A stretch of 64,000 bases of DNA from Nitrospirae bacterium MYbin3 (GTDB lineage: Bacteria > Nitrospirota > Thermodesulfovibrionia > Thermodesulfovibrionales > Dissulfurispiraceae), in contig PEAD01000015.1 in the NCBI GenBank assembly GCA_002753335.1, positions 1 through 64,000 on the forward strand, in the 5' to 3' direction. Both the position numbers and the translations under genes were made by a program. The notes below the pieces were generated by a model that saw nothing but the letters and a program-made list of their open reading frames with translations, did no database searches and was not told where the DNA came from. Below are positions 1 to 9,334 of this stretch, piece after piece (within the stretch, counting starts at the first letter, position 1; every line of letters starts with the position of its first letter).

Positions 1-132
1 CAAAACAAATCTTGCAAGCTTGGAGTTAAAAACAAAAGGTTAAGGGCTGGCTACGATGACAATTACAGATCTGAAATTCTTAACCTTCAGGGAACGACAT
101 AGTGCGTTTGCCCTGGCTAATGTAACGGTCAA

Positions 133-162
133 TTGCGCTCTATCATTCAAAAAAACTATAAT
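133..162 (+). promoter_or_regulatory. sigma70-type promoter for the TPR membrane protein
   Basis: TTGCGC (133-138), an 18-bp spacer and a perfect TATAAT (157-162). The expected transcription start, about 6-8 bases downstream, lies only some 6-8 bases before the ATG at 176. This argues for 176 as the true start rather than an upstream ATG at 56, and implies a very short leader without a Shine-Dalgarno site. Confidence 0.55.
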
Positions 163-175
163 CCAGGCTGAACCA

Positions 176-2047
176 ATGAAGAAGAACATTGCAAATGTAA
201 CTGCTTCACCATTTTGGAGCAAGCCTGCTATTCATATGATTGTAATTGCACTTGTAGGCTTGTTTGTTTATTCTGAGACTTTTGATGCGCCTTTTCAGTG
301 GGATGAGAGAGAGTTTATTGCAAATAATCCAATAATTAAAAACCTGAGTTTTTTTGCTACCCCTTCTGCTGCAAAAGATCTTACATATTACGATGCACTT
401 AAACATAGATATATCGGGTATCTAACTTTTGCTTTGAATTACAAAATTCATGGCTACGATGTCTTTGGCTATCACATTTTTAATGTTTTTGTACACCTAA
501 TAAACGCCCTGCTCGTTTATGCGATTATACTGCTAAGCTTTAAAACTCCTAAAGCACAACCTATTGACAACGCAGAAATGCCTTATAGAATCGCAACTCT
601 TACATCTATTATATTCGTTGCCCACCCAATACAGACTGAAGCGATTACATACATTTTCCAACGACTCGCTTCTCTTGCCACTTTTTTTTACCTGCTTTCG
701 TTTGCTGCTTATATATATTCAAGATTATCACAGGCAAGCACAAAAAAAATTGGCTTTTACTTGCTATGTGTAATCTCCTGCATTGCAGGCATGAGGACAA
801 AAGAAATAATGTTTACCGCCCCTTTAATTATAACGCTCTTTGAGTTGATATTCTTTAGCGGAGGGTTTAAAAACCGTATCTTATTTCTCTTGCCTATTCT
901 TTCAACATTACTAATAATACCGCTTTCTCATCTCGGCACCGAAAGACCGACAACCGAAATTCTTACCGGAATTGTTTCAGTAGATGTCGGATACGCAAAA
1001 ATAGATAGGTTTCATTATTTCTTTACGCAGTTTGGTGTAATTATAGATTATATAAAGTTGTTGCTATTACCTATCAATCAATGCATAGACCATGATGTCA
1101 GACTAATTAAGCATTTCTGGACAGCTATGAATGTCGGTTCACTCTTTGTACTTATATTAATTTTTTCGGCTGGATTAAAATTATTAACAAAGCGTGATTT
1201 TATGAAAAAACTTGCGGGATTCGGCATAATCTGGTTTTTTATAACAATCTCCGTCGAATCAACAATAATACCGCTTCCAACAATTATGAACGAATATAGG
1301 GTTTATCTGCCTTCATTCGGATTTTTTACAGCCTTATCTGTTGGCTTGATAAAAATCAGTGATAAGCTACCCGTTGATGGTAGAAGCCGTTTTCTAGGTG
1401 CGATTCTTTTAATTTCTGTGCTTGCCGGCTCCTCATATGTAAGAAATGCTGTATGGACAAGCGATATAGCGCTTTGGGAAGATGCGACTATCAAAAGCCC
1501 GAAAAGACACCGCACCTTCAACAATCTGGGGAATGCCTACCTGCGCTCATTCCAGCCTGAAACAGCACTAATAAATTTCGACAAGGCTATAGAATTGTAT
1601 CCTGCAAATAATTTGCCGTATCACAGCAAGGCAGAAGCCTTCCTAATGATGGGCGAATTCGATAAGGCTGAAAAAAATTATAAAAAATCATTGCAGTTAA
1701 ATCCAAAATATTTTAAGAGTTATATAGGACTAGGACTTGTTGCAACATCAAGAGATTCTTACGACGAAGCAGAAGAATCCTATCTTTCGGCGCTTAAGCT
1801 AAACCCTATGTCTGCCCTTGCGCTTAACGGTATGGGGTTTATCCGTTTTAAACAAAAAAAATATAGTGAAGCTCACCAGTTTTTTGATAAAGCTATAATT
1901 TCCGATCCATTTTACGGGACAGCTTATTTAAATAAAGGCACACTATTTCTTGCGGAAGGCTTAAACCAAAATGCTCTTGAAGCTTTCAATAAAGGCTGTT
2001 CTCTTGGTAATAGTGATGCGTGCAAAAAAGTTAAGGCTTTGCGTTGA
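176..2047 (+). CDS. TMTC-like multi-pass membrane protein with C-terminal TPR repeats
   Basis: A 623-residue protein. After a short cytoplasmic N-terminus come many hydrophobic segments (roughly residues 20-430). A soluble tail of about five tetratricopeptide repeats follows (roughly 450-620; TPR-like blocks such as NLGNAYL and ALNGMGFIRF). The layout matches bacterial TMTC/PMT-like proteins, a family of predicted membrane glycosyltransferases that use lipid-linked sugars. The specific substrate is unknown. Start 176 is preferred over 56 because a TATAAT box lies at 157-162. The gene ends in TGA, which shows that TGA is a normal stop here. It is convergent with a prepilin gene, so pilin glycosylation is possible but only inferred. 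Confidence 0.6.
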   Translation: MKKNIANVTASPFWSKPAIHMIVIALVGLFVYSETFDAPFQWDEREFIANNPIIKNLSFFATPSAAKDLTYYDALKHRYIGYLTFALNYKIHGYDVFGYHIFNVFVHLINALLVYAIILLSFKTPKAQPIDNAEMPYRIATLTSIIFVAHPIQTEAITYIFQRLASLATFFYLLSFAAYIYSRLSQASTKKIGFYLLCVISCIAGMRTKEIMFTAPLIITLFELIFFSGGFKNRILFLLPILSTLLIIPLSHLGTERPTTEILTGIVSVDVGYAKIDRFHYFFTQFGVIIDYIKLLLLPINQCIDHDVRLIKHFWTAMNVGSLFVLILIFSAGLKLLTKRDFMKKLAGFGIIWFFITISVESTIIPLPTIMNEYRVYLPSFGFFTALSVGLIKISDKLPVDGRSRFLGAILLISVLAGSSYVRNAVWTSDIALWEDATIKSPKRHRTFNNLGNAYLRSFQPETALINFDKAIELYPANNLPYHSKAEAFLMMGEFDKAEKNYKKSLQLNPKYFKSYIGLGLVATSRDSYDEAEESYLSALKLNPMSALALNGMGFIRFKQKKYSEAHQFFDKAIISDPFYGTAYLNKGTLFLAEGLNQNALEAFNKGCSLGNSDACKKVKALR

Positions 2048-2064
2048 TTTGTCTTCTAAAACAA

Positions 2065-2102
2065 ACAAAGGAGAGGAGGGCAAATGCCCTCCTCTCCTTT
2101 GT
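2065..2102. terminator. bidirectional intrinsic terminator between convergent genes
   Basis: Perfect 17-bp inverted repeat, 2065-2081 against 2086-2102, with a 4-base AAAT loop. A-rich sequence lies before it and T-rich sequence after it. It sits between the + strand TPR protein gene and the - strand prepilin gene, so it can serve both. Confidence 0.85.
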
Positions 2103-2133
2103 ATTTGAAAACTAAATAATCGCTGTCGCTATT

Positions 2134-2919
2134 TTAGTGTTCTAGCACGTATCCAACCACACATTTATAGGTATTCGTGCCCGCTGCCATACCATCATTC
2201 CATGGCTTAAGCGCAGTAGTCAAATCTGCTCCATTAGTAGGTGCTCCTGGACCTGCAGTATCTGCATCAGCTGCAGTTGCGCACACAGCCAGATTTAAAA
2301 AACGACCCGCCTGACCGTCAGCAATTCCATCAATCATTGTATCTAAAGCTTGAGCAATGTCAATCGGAACATTTCTAAATACAACAAGATTCCTCTTATG
2401 ATTAGCTGTAGCTGATTCTTTTAATAAATAATAATAAAGGTAGGCGTTGATATTCTTAACTTTACCATAAACCTCACTATCAACAATACCTTGTCCAATG
2501 TTAACTCCGGTTACCTCACAAACAGCACGGTCTTCGATATTGCCGCTTTTTATGATTTCGCATGGATTTATTCCAGCACGGATTAAGACATCACGGATTG
2601 CTTTTCTTAAAGTATCAGTAGTTGAAGCGTCAATTCCATCCATAAGGCCATCCACAACCGTGGACCCAGTACCACCGCCACCATTTGAAGCTCCATCGCC
2701 CAAATTAGAACCAGTCTTGTCGTAATAGGTATCGGCCATTGACACCCATTTGCCTATAAAACCCTGATACAACTGCTTGGTCTGAGCGCTTCTCATAACA
2801 TCTTTGCCCTTCATAATCGCGCCCAAGATTATGCCGATAATAACAAGCACGATCGCCATTTCGATAAGGGTAAAGCCTTTTTCGCTTCCTAAAGCCAGTC
2901 TCTTATGCAACTTTCTCAT
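2134..2919 (-). CDS. type IV prepilin-like protein (N-methylated pseudopilin)
   Basis: A 261-residue protein. A basic leader ends in EKG, followed by FTLIEMAIVLVIIG, the classic prepilin-peptidase site (cleavage G|F, Glu at +5) and hydrophobic N-terminal helix. The globular part is glycine- and serine-rich around residues 75-95 and carries several cysteines (for example PCEIIK, AVCEV and TYKCVVGY near the C-terminus) that could form disulfides. A strong Shine-Dalgarno AGGAGG lies 5 bases before the ATG. It is longer than typical PilA (about 150) and may be a major or specialised pilin. The pilus assembly genes lie about 44 kb away in this window. Confidence 0.75.
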   Translation of the reverse strand: MRKLHKRLALGSEKGFTLIEMAIVLVIIGIILGAIMKGKDVMRSAQTKQLYQGFIGKWVSMADTYYDKTGSNLGDGASNGGGGTGSTVVDGLMDGIDASTTDTLRKAIRDVLIRAGINPCEIIKSGNIEDRAVCEVTGVNIGQGIVDSEVYGKVKNINAYLYYYLLKESATANHKRNLVVFRNVPIDIAQALDTMIDGIADGQAGRFLNLAVCATAADADTAGPGAPTNGADLTTALKPWNDGMAAGTNTYKCVVGYVLEH

Positions 2920-3224
2920 TTAAGCCTCCTATTTTTATTATTAAACAACATCTGAACTTCCCCCACCTCAATACTTTACTAAACAATCACCCCCTCATAA
3001 CGCAATTTCTTAACAGAAAATTAAATACTTCAAAAAATTAGTTCATCAAAGCGTTACTAATTAAACCAGATTGCAATAATGTTGTCAAGGTTAATATGCT
3101 TTTGCAAAAAAAAAAAATGCAAATTTTGTACCTTGTCAGCAAGAATTTGTGTTATACTATTCGTCAAATCTTATTTGGATAATTTAGTTATAATTTCTGC
3201 CTGTTTAAATTAGTAGGAGGGGAT
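2920..3224. promoter_or_regulatory. divergent intergenic region with bamA promoter
   Basis: A 305-bp AT-rich gap between the divergent prepilin and bamA genes. For bamA, TTGTCA (3133-3138), a 16-bp spacer and TACTAT (3155-3160) is the best sigma70 candidate, with an AGGAGG-type ribosome site before 3225. A 12-base A-tract (3106-3117) is flanked by TTTGCA/TGCAAA inverted arms. I found no convincing sigma54 (GG-N10-GC) promoter for the prepilin on the - strand, and no small ORF. Confidence 0.4.
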
Positions 3225-5483
3225 ATGAAGCGGAAGATAGTGACAACCTTTATTCTTTTAGCCTTTTTGCTTGTTTCGACATCTCAGGTCTTTGCTGAGG
3301 AACAGCCTATTGTAACCGCAATAGAGGTGAAGGGGCTTAAGCGCATAGAAGAAGGCGCAATAAGGGCACGGGTTTCCCAGAAAATCAGCACCCCTCTCTC
3401 GCAGGACAAGACAACCGAAGACATAAAAACAATCTACAAAATGGGCTATTTTGACAATGTAAAGGTTGACATAGAGCCCTTTGAAGGCGGAATAAAAATA
3501 GTTTATGTTGTGGCCGAAAAACCCACCATAGTTAAAATCGAGTTGCAAGGCAATAAAAAATACGACAACGACCAGTTGATGGAGAAGATTACTTTAACAG
3601 TCGGAGCGATAGCAGACATAAACCTGATAAACGACAATGCCGCAAAACTTAGGACTTATTACGAGGATGAGGGTTATTATCTTGCAACCGTAGTTCCTTT
3701 AGTAAGCAAGGCAAAAGATGGCGAGGTTGTCGTAACCTATCAAATTGAAGAGAACAAACAGGTCAAGATCAGAAACATTTCTATAATCGGAAATAGCGCC
3801 ATGTCCGAAAGAAAGATCAAAAAAACCATAAAAACAGAAGAGCGCGGCCTGTTTAAATTCTGGGGCGGTTATTTAAAGAAAGAGGAGTTGGCGTTAGATG
3901 TAATAAGAATTAAAGAGCTTTATTTCAACAATGGATACATAAAGGCTGCGGTGGCCGAACCAAAAGTGGAGCTTGATGAAGACAAAAGAGGCATGCGAAT
4001 CACTTTTACGGTATCTGAAGGTCAGCAGTTTAAAGTGTCGTCCGTTGATATTGCCGGCAACAAAGCTTTTTCGAAAGACGAGCTTAGTCAGTTGATCAAG
4101 CTGGCCCCGAAAACAATCTTTAACAAAAAGAAGATGACAGCAGATGTTGCGGCGCTTTCTGATAAATACGCGGACAATGGCTATGCCCTTTCGTCCATAA
4201 CACCTGATCTTGTTCCTAACGATGAGACCCGCGAAACAAAAGTTATCTACAGGATTGAAGAAGGCGACAAATACAGGATGGGACGAGTCGAGATTTCGGG
4301 CAACACTAAAACCAGAGACAAGGTTATACGGAGAGAGGTAAGGGTTGACGAGGGCGAAACATATTCAGCCTCAAAGATAAAGAGAAGTGAAGAAAGGCTG
4401 AAAAACCTTCAGTTTTTCGAAACTGTTGACATGGCCCAAAAACCAAAGCAGGAAGACAAGAGCGTAGATCTTGACGTAAAGGTAAAAGAGAAAAACACCG
4501 GATTCCTGAGCATCGGCGGAGGTTACAGCTCTGTTGATAAACTTGTGGCGATGGTTGACATTACGCAGGGCAACCTCTTTGGAAAAGGCCAGCTCATAAA
4601 ATTGCGCGGTGAGCTTGGCGCCAGAAGCACCTTCTACGAACTGGCTTTCAGAGATCCATATTTCCTTGACTATCCCGTGTCTTTTGGAACCAGCCTTTAC
4701 AGGTCTTACAGAGATTACGGAAACTATGAAAGGCGGTCAACAGGGTTCGATGTTTCACTCGGTAAAAGCTTTTGGGAGTATTGGGGCGCATCTGTTACTT
4801 ATGGTTTAGATGTTTCGACCATTTCTAATGTCAGAGAAGACGCGTCGCAGTATGTTAAGGATCAGTCCGGAGAAAAAACAACCAGCAGCGTAAGCTATTC
4901 TGTCGGCAGGGATACCAGAGACAATCACCTTGACCCTACTAAAGGCTCAAAGATTGCCTTGTATGAAACGTTTGCTGGCTTGGGCGGGACCAACGCCTTT
5001 GCAAAGGCGTTGATAGATGCGGGTTCGTTTCATCCAATACCTATTTTTGAAGATACGCCTACCACATATCACATACGAGGAAGGGCAGGAACAGCAGGCG
5101 GCATTCTCGGAAAACAGCTACCCATCTATGAAAAATATTACATAGGCGGAATAAACACTGTGCGCGGCCTTGGATACGGCGATGGCGGTCCTAAAGACCC
5201 GAACGGCGAGCCTATCGGCGGATTCAGAGAGCTGATTATAAATAATGAAATCATATTCCCTATCGTGCCTGAACTGCGCTTTAAGGGTGTTGTGTTTTAT
5301 GATATGGGCAGAGCTTATGGCGATGGCGAAGCATTTGGAACATCACTTAGGCGGACTGCAGGAGCTGGCATTAGATGGATGTCGCCCATAGGGCCTCTGA
5401 GAATTGAATGGGGCAACAATCTCTCGCCGAAGAAAGGCGAGGCGGGCAGTAAAATGGAATTTACTTTTGGATCATTCTTTTAA
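3225..5483 (+). CDS. bamA: outer membrane protein assembly factor BamA
   Basis: A 752-residue Omp85 protein. It is the central channel of the BAM complex, inserting beta-barrel proteins into the outer membrane. A signal peptide (residues 1-24, cut after VFA) precedes about five POTRA domains (roughly 28-420, with recurring G-N-x-x and Y-x-x-x-G-Y motifs) and a C-terminal 16-strand barrel ending in phenylalanine (FTFGSFF). The lid motif reads VRGL rather than the usual VRGF. It is followed 33 bases later by the Skp-like chaperone gene and then lipid A genes, the conserved outer-membrane cluster of diderms. The start has a GGAGG site 6-7 bases upstream. Confidence 0.97.
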   Translation: MKRKIVTTFILLAFLLVSTSQVFAEEQPIVTAIEVKGLKRIEEGAIRARVSQKISTPLSQDKTTEDIKTIYKMGYFDNVKVDIEPFEGGIKIVYVVAEKPTIVKIELQGNKKYDNDQLMEKITLTVGAIADINLINDNAAKLRTYYEDEGYYLATVVPLVSKAKDGEVVVTYQIEENKQVKIRNISIIGNSAMSERKIKKTIKTEERGLFKFWGGYLKKEELALDVIRIKELYFNNGYIKAAVAEPKVELDEDKRGMRITFTVSEGQQFKVSSVDIAGNKAFSKDELSQLIKLAPKTIFNKKKMTADVAALSDKYADNGYALSSITPDLVPNDETRETKVIYRIEEGDKYRMGRVEISGNTKTRDKVIRREVRVDEGETYSASKIKRSEERLKNLQFFETVDMAQKPKQEDKSVDLDVKVKEKNTGFLSIGGGYSSVDKLVAMVDITQGNLFGKGQLIKLRGELGARSTFYELAFRDPYFLDYPVSFGTSLYRSYRDYGNYERRSTGFDVSLGKSFWEYWGASVTYGLDVSTISNVREDASQYVKDQSGEKTTSSVSYSVGRDTRDNHLDPTKGSKIALYETFAGLGGTNAFAKALIDAGSFHPIPIFEDTPTTYHIRGRAGTAGGILGKQLPIYEKYYIGGINTVRGLGYGDGGPKDPNGEPIGGFRELIINNEIIFPIVPELRFKGVVFYDMGRAYGDGEAFGTSLRRTAGAGIRWMSPIGPLRIEWGNNLSPKKGEAGSKMEFTFGSFF

Positions 5484-5516
5484 AAAAAATAATAATCAAT
5501 CAATCGGAGGATAGTA

Positions 5517-6056
5517 ATGAAAAGATTTGTTTCAGTTGTTTGTGCAATAACGGTTATCTTAGCAGTCGGGCTTGCTTCTGTTGCAAGCGCCGCCGACATA
5601 AAAATAGGCGTAGTTGATGTAAGAAAGGCTTTATTTGAGTCAGAGGCAGGCAAACGGGCAGCAGCAGACCTCGATGTTCTTGTAAAAGCAAAGCAGGCGA
5701 CCATAGATGAAAAGGCCAAGGCCATTGATAAGGTTAAGGCTGACCTTGAAAGAAAGGCTTCGGCAATGTCTGCTGATGCGAGAAAGGCTCAGGAAGCAGA
5801 AATGGAGCGTCTAGTGAGGGACTATCAGAGAATTGCTACCGATTCTCAGGCTGACCTCAAGAAGAAAGAAGCTGAGCTCAGTGATGATATCCTGAAAGAG
5901 ATTTTTGACGTGATTAACAAACTCGCGCAGGAAGATAAGTATTCGCTCATAGTAGAAAAGCTTTCAGGCATTGTTTACAATGACAAGGCTTTGGACATAA
6001 CCGAAAAAGTTATAGCACGATATAACGAATCAAAAAAGGCGGCTCCGGCGAAATAA
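5517..6056 (+). CDS. ompH: periplasmic chaperone OmpH/Skp
   Basis: A 179-residue OmpH-family protein. It holds unfolded outer-membrane proteins in the periplasm and delivers them to BamA. A signal peptide (residues 1-24, cut after ASA) is followed by a short beta strand (IKIGVVDVRKAL) and long Lys/Glu/Ala-rich coiled-coil arms (about 50-140). A return strand and helix near the C-terminus complete the jellyfish-shaped trimer fold. It has a GGAGG ribosome site and lies directly after bamA, as in most diderms. Confidence 0.93.
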   Translation: MKRFVSVVCAITVILAVGLASVASAADIKIGVVDVRKALFESEAGKRAAADLDVLVKAKQATIDEKAKAIDKVKADLERKASAMSADARKAQEAEMERLVRDYQRIATDSQADLKKKEAELSDDILKEIFDVINKLAQEDKYSLIVEKLSGIVYNDKALDITEKVIARYNESKKAAPAK

Positions 6057-6093
6057 GTTGAAAAATAAGCCGCTCTTTTTCTAAAAAAGCTTT

Positions 6094-6225
6094 ACCACAG
6101 AGAGCACGGAGGAAAAACTTTGATTTACAAACAAAGAACTGAACACAGAGCAAACGCCCAAAAGAAGAATTGGGAAACCTCTGCGAACTCTTACCATATC
6201 ATGCTTTCTCTGAGTACTCTGTGGT
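6094..6225. repeat. imperfect inverted repeat element in the ompH-lpxD gap
   Basis: The 187-bp gap between ompH and lpxD holds no gene. Its ends carry related arms, ACCACAGAGAGCAC (6094-6107) and GAGTACTCTGTGGT (6212-6225), the second being an imperfect reverse complement of the first. The ACCACAGAG/CTCTGTGGT type of palindromic end resembles interspersed repeats seen in several environmental diderm genomes. Genome-wide copy number cannot be judged here. Confidence 0.5.
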
Positions 6226-6243
6226 TCAACTGCCGTTTTTAGA

Positions 6244-7284
6244 ATGAAACTTTCAGAAATTGCCGCATTGGTAAATGGTTCAATTAAAGGCGACGCTGAC
6301 CTTTTAATAACCGGCGTTGCAGGAATATCGAACGCAGTTCATGGCGACATCACGTTCCTTGCAAATGCAAAGGCCTTGAAAGAGCTCAAAAGCTCAAAGG
6401 CTTCTGCGGTGCTTGTAAACAAAGAAACAGAAGGGTTCGAGCAGGCTCAGGTTATAGTAAAAAATCCGCAGTATGCCTTTGCACAGTTATTAGAAAAGTT
6501 TCATCCTGCAATACATTCATGGAGAGGTATCAGCAAGGATGCGTTTGTATCCGAAAAAGCTGTTCTTGATAAGGATGTAACAATTTATCCGTTTGCTTTT
6601 ATAAGTGATGATGTAAAGATTGGATCCGGAACCGTAATATATCCGGGTGTCTTTATTGGCACAGGCAGTTCTGTTGGAAGCAACTGCACAATTTATCCCA
6701 ACTCAACTATCAGAGAAGGGATAACAATAGGCAACAATGTGATTCTGCATGCCGGTTCGGTTATCGGCGCAGACGGGTTCGGCTATGTTTTTGAGAACGG
6801 CAAGCATAACAAAATTCCGCAAGTCGGCGGCGTAGTGATTGAGGACGATGTTGAGATAGGTGCGAACACCGCAATAGACAGGGCAACTACCGGAAACACT
6901 CTTATTGGTAAAGGCACCAAGATAGACAACCTGATACAGATAGGCCATAATGTGCGTGTAGGAAAACAGGTTATACTTGTTGCTCAAACCGGCATAGGCG
7001 GAAGCTCCGAAATAGGGGATGGGGTACTTATAGGCGGACAGGTAGCAGTAGCTGACCATACAAACGTTCAGGCCGGAGCGATGATAGGAGCAAGAGCCGG
7101 ATTGATGGGCAATGTGCCGAAAGGCATATTCTCTGGAGCTCCGGCAATCCCGCACAGAGATTGGCTAAAAAGCTGCGCAGTATTCGCAGTGCTGCCGGAA
7201 TTAAAAAAGAGAGTTGCCGAGCTTGAAGAAAAAATAAAACAGTTCGGTTCTGACAAAATAGAAAAAACTGACAATAAGCAGTAA
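6244..7284 (+). CDS. lpxD: UDP-3-O-acylglucosamine N-acyltransferase LpxD
   Basis: A 346-residue enzyme. It transfers the second acyl chain from acyl-ACP to UDP-3-O-acylglucosamine in lipid A synthesis. An N-terminal uridine-binding domain (about 1-100) precedes a left-handed beta helix of hexapeptide repeats (about 105-290, e.g. [14 protein letters not shown]) and a C-terminal helix. The catalytic-histidine region is visible in IGHNVRVG. It precedes fabZ and lpxA with short spacing, the usual lipid A operon. No strong Shine-Dalgarno is seen before the ATG. Confidence 0.96.
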   Translation: MKLSEIAALVNGSIKGDADLLITGVAGISNAVHGDITFLANAKALKELKSSKASAVLVNKETEGFEQAQVIVKNPQYAFAQLLEKFHPAIHSWRGISKDAFVSEKAVLDKDVTIYPFAFISDDVKIGSGTVIYPGVFIGTGSSVGSNCTIYPNSTIREGITIGNNVILHAGSVIGADGFGYVFENGKHNKIPQVGGVVIEDDVEIGANTAIDRATTGNTLIGKGTKIDNLIQIGHNVRVGKQVILVAQTGIGGSSEIGDGVLIGGQVAVADHTNVQAGAMIGARAGLMGNVPKGIFSGAPAIPHRDWLKSCAVFAVLPELKKRVAELEEKIKQFGSDKIEKTDNKQ

Positions 7285-7300
7285 AGATTTTGGAGGCAAT

Positions 7301-7732
7301 ATGATAGACATCAAAGAGATTTTATCGCTTCTTCCGCACAGGTATCCGTTTCTGCTTGTGGATAAAGTTCTTGAATTAACCGAAAACAAGTCAGCGATCG
7401 GAATAAAAAATGTGACGATCAACGAACCGTTCTTTGTGGGTCACTTTCCCGGACAACCAGTAATGCCGGGCGTGCTTATAGTTGAGGCTATGGCCCAGTT
7501 GGCAGGAATACTCGCGTTTAAGTCCGGCGTAGCCGGAACCTCGGTCTATTTTATGAGCATGGATAAGGTCAAGTTCAGAAAGCCGGTGTTTCCCGGCGAC
7601 CAGCTAAGATTAGAAGTGACCGTCACGCATATGCGGGGCAATGTTTGGAAATTCGCTGCCACCGCAACAGTTGAGGGGCAGCTAAAGTCAGAGGCGGAGT
7701 TCACAGCTATGGTCTCTGACAAGAAACTTTAG
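7301..7732 (+). CDS. fabZ: 3-hydroxyacyl-ACP dehydratase FabZ
   Basis: A 143-residue hot-dog-fold enzyme. It dehydrates 3-hydroxyacyl-ACP in fatty acid elongation and competes with LpxA for the same substrate, which explains its place between lpxD and lpx[15 protein letters not shown], the active-site [12 protein letters not shown] with catalytic His, and the Glu in [11 protein letters not shown] are all present. A GGAGG site lies just upstream. Confidence 0.97.
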   Translation: MIDIKEILSLLPHRYPFLLVDKVLELTENKSAIGIKNVTINEPFFVGHFPGQPVMPGVLIVEAMAQLAGILAFKSGVAGTSVYFMSMDKVKFRKPVFPGDQLRLEVTVTHMRGNVWKFAATATVEGQLKSEAEFTAMVSDKKL

Positions 7733-7740
7733 GAGGAGAT

Positions 7741-8520
7741 ATGTCGAAGAAAATAGATAAAAGCTCACTGGTAAGCAAAAAAGCGAAGATAGGCAGCAAT
7801 GTTGAAATCGGGCCTTTTTGCATAATAGGCGACGGGGTCGAGATCAAAAAGGGCACGAAGTTAATATCTAACGTTGTTGTGGAAGGGAATACCGTAATAG
7901 GCGAAAACTGCACCATCTATCCTTTTACATCTATAGGTTTTCCTCCTCAGGACCTCAAATATAAAGATGAGAAAACAGGGCTGACAATAGGGGACAACAA
8001 CATCATAAGGGAATATGTTTCTATCCACCGCGCCTCTGTAGGCGGGGACGGATTTACAACCGTCGGGGACAACAACTTCCTGACCGCATATGTACACATA
8101 GCGCATGACTGCAAAATAGGAAACAATATCGTTATAGCCAGTGCAACAGCGCTTGCCGGGCATGTGCATGTTGAAGACTTTGCGTATATCGGTGGTGTTA
8201 CAGCGATACATCAGTTTACGCGTATAGGCACACACTCTATGGTTGGCGGGTTCAGCGGCATCGGGCAGGATATCCCTCCATACACTATAGCGTCGGGATC
8301 GAGAGCCAAGCTTTATGGTCTGAATGTAATCGGACTTAAAAGACGAGGCTTTTCTGAAGAAACCATAAACGATCTCAAAAAAGCCTACAAGATTCTTTTC
8401 AGAGAAAAAAGAACGCTGAAAGATGCGCTGAAAAAGATAAAATCCGAGCTGCCCGAGACCGAGACCATAAACAATCTGGTCGAGTTTATCGAAAAGAACA
8501 AACGCGGCATATGCAGATAG
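7741..8520 (+). CDS. lpxA: acyl-ACP--UDP-N-acetylglucosamine O-acyltransferase LpxA
   Basis: A 259-residue enzyme for the first step of lipid A synthesis, 3-O-acylation of UDP-GlcNAc. It has a left-handed beta helix of hexapeptide repeats (about 1-185) and a helical C-terminal domain. Catalytic His lies in AYVHIAHDCKIG, and the substrate loop GFPPQDLKYKDEKT is typical of the family. An AGGAGG site follows the fabZ stop. The last 10 bases overlap lpxI. Confidence 0.97.
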   Translation: MSKKIDKSSLVSKKAKIGSNVEIGPFCIIGDGVEIKKGTKLISNVVVEGNTVIGENCTIYPFTSIGFPPQDLKYKDEKTGLTIGDNNIIREYVSIHRASVGGDGFTTVGDNNFLTAYVHIAHDCKIGNNIVIASATALAGHVHVEDFAYIGGVTAIHQFTRIGTHSMVGGFSGIGQDIPPYTIASGSRAKLYGLNVIGLKRRGFSEETINDLKKAYKILFREKRTLKDALKKIKSELPETETINNLVEFIEKNKRGICR

Positions 8521-9329
8521 GCATCATTGCGGGAACAGGAGAGCTCCCGGTAATAATAGCCAGAGATGCTCAGGAGCGTGGATACAGTGTTGTTACCGTA
8601 GCGCTTGAAGGCTTGGCTTCAGAAGCGATGAATCAGGTTTCTAACCACATTTCATGGGTTAATGTCGGGAAGCTCGGCGACCTTATAGAAACATTAACAA
8701 AAGCAAAAGTCACGCAGGCAATACTCGCCGGCAAAGTGCCGAAATCGCTTATCTACAAATCAAAAGTAATCCCTGACTTCAGGGCTGTTAAGCTTCTTTT
8801 TTCCCTCAAGGACAAGAGTGATGATTCTATACTTAATGCGATAACAGACGAGCTGGAAAAAGAGGGAGTAAGCATTATTGATACGGCTTCGTTCAGCCCA
8901 AACCTGCTTACGCCCGAAGGAACACTCACAAAAACAAAACCCACGGATGATGAATGGAAGGATATAAAATTCGGATGGCGCATCGCCCGGGAAATAGGAA
9001 AATTAGATATAGGCCAGACTATTGTTGTCAAAGGCCGAGCGGTCATGGCTATTGAGGCTATCGAGGGAACCGATGAAGCTATAATCCGAGGCGGCAAGTG
9101 GTGTGAAGAAGGCGCGGTTGTTATTAAGGTAAGCAAGCCCCAGCAGAACATGAAGCTGGATGTGCCGGTTGTTGGCACAGATACATTGAAAAGCATGTCG
9201 TCGGTAAAAGCAAGAATCCTCGCGATTGAGGCAGGCAGAAGCATAATCATAAACAGAGACGGTTTTGTCAAAGAGGCTGAAGAAAAAGGCATAACCGTAG
9301 TGGGTTACAAAGGAAATCCGGACAACTAA
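8511..9329 (+). CDS. lpxI: UDP-2,3-diacylglucosamine pyrophosphatase LpxI
   Basis: A 272-residue member of the LpxI (DUF1009) family. It hydrolyses UDP-2,3-diacylglucosamine to lipid X and replaces LpxH in many non-enterobacterial diderms. The N-terminal Rossmann-like motif IGIIAGTGELPVIIA and the C-terminal catalytic domain (GRAVMAIEAIEGTDEAI, then PVVGTDTL) fit the family. It overlaps lpxA by 10 bases, implying coupled translation. Confidence 0.93.
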   Translation: MQIGIIAGTGELPVIIARDAQERGYSVVTVALEGLASEAMNQVSNHISWVNVGKLGDLIETLTKAKVTQAILAGKVPKSLIYKSKVIPDFRAVKLLFSLKDKSDDSILNAITDELEKEGVSIIDTASFSPNLLTPEGTLTKTKPTDDEWKDIKFGWRIAREIGKLDIGQTIVVKGRAVMAIEAIEGTDEAIIRGGKWCEEGAVVIKVSKPQQNMKLDVPVVGTDTLKSMSSVKARILAIEAGRSIIINRDGFVKEAEEKGITVVGYKGNPDN

Positions 9330-9334
9330 ATTTT

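Noticed and set aside
1-55. Gene fragment at the left edge
   Set aside because: No open frame with coding character is seen. The upstream ATG at 56 is also disfavoured because a TATAAT box lies between it and the ATG at 176.
3101-3123. Terminator at the poly-A tract upstream of bamA
   Set aside because: The TTTGCA/TGCAAA arms are short and AT-rich, with no T-run in the right place after a stable stem.
6703-7155. 150-residue - strand ORF
   Set aside because: Antisense to lpxD hexapeptide repeats; shadow of repeated codon pattern.
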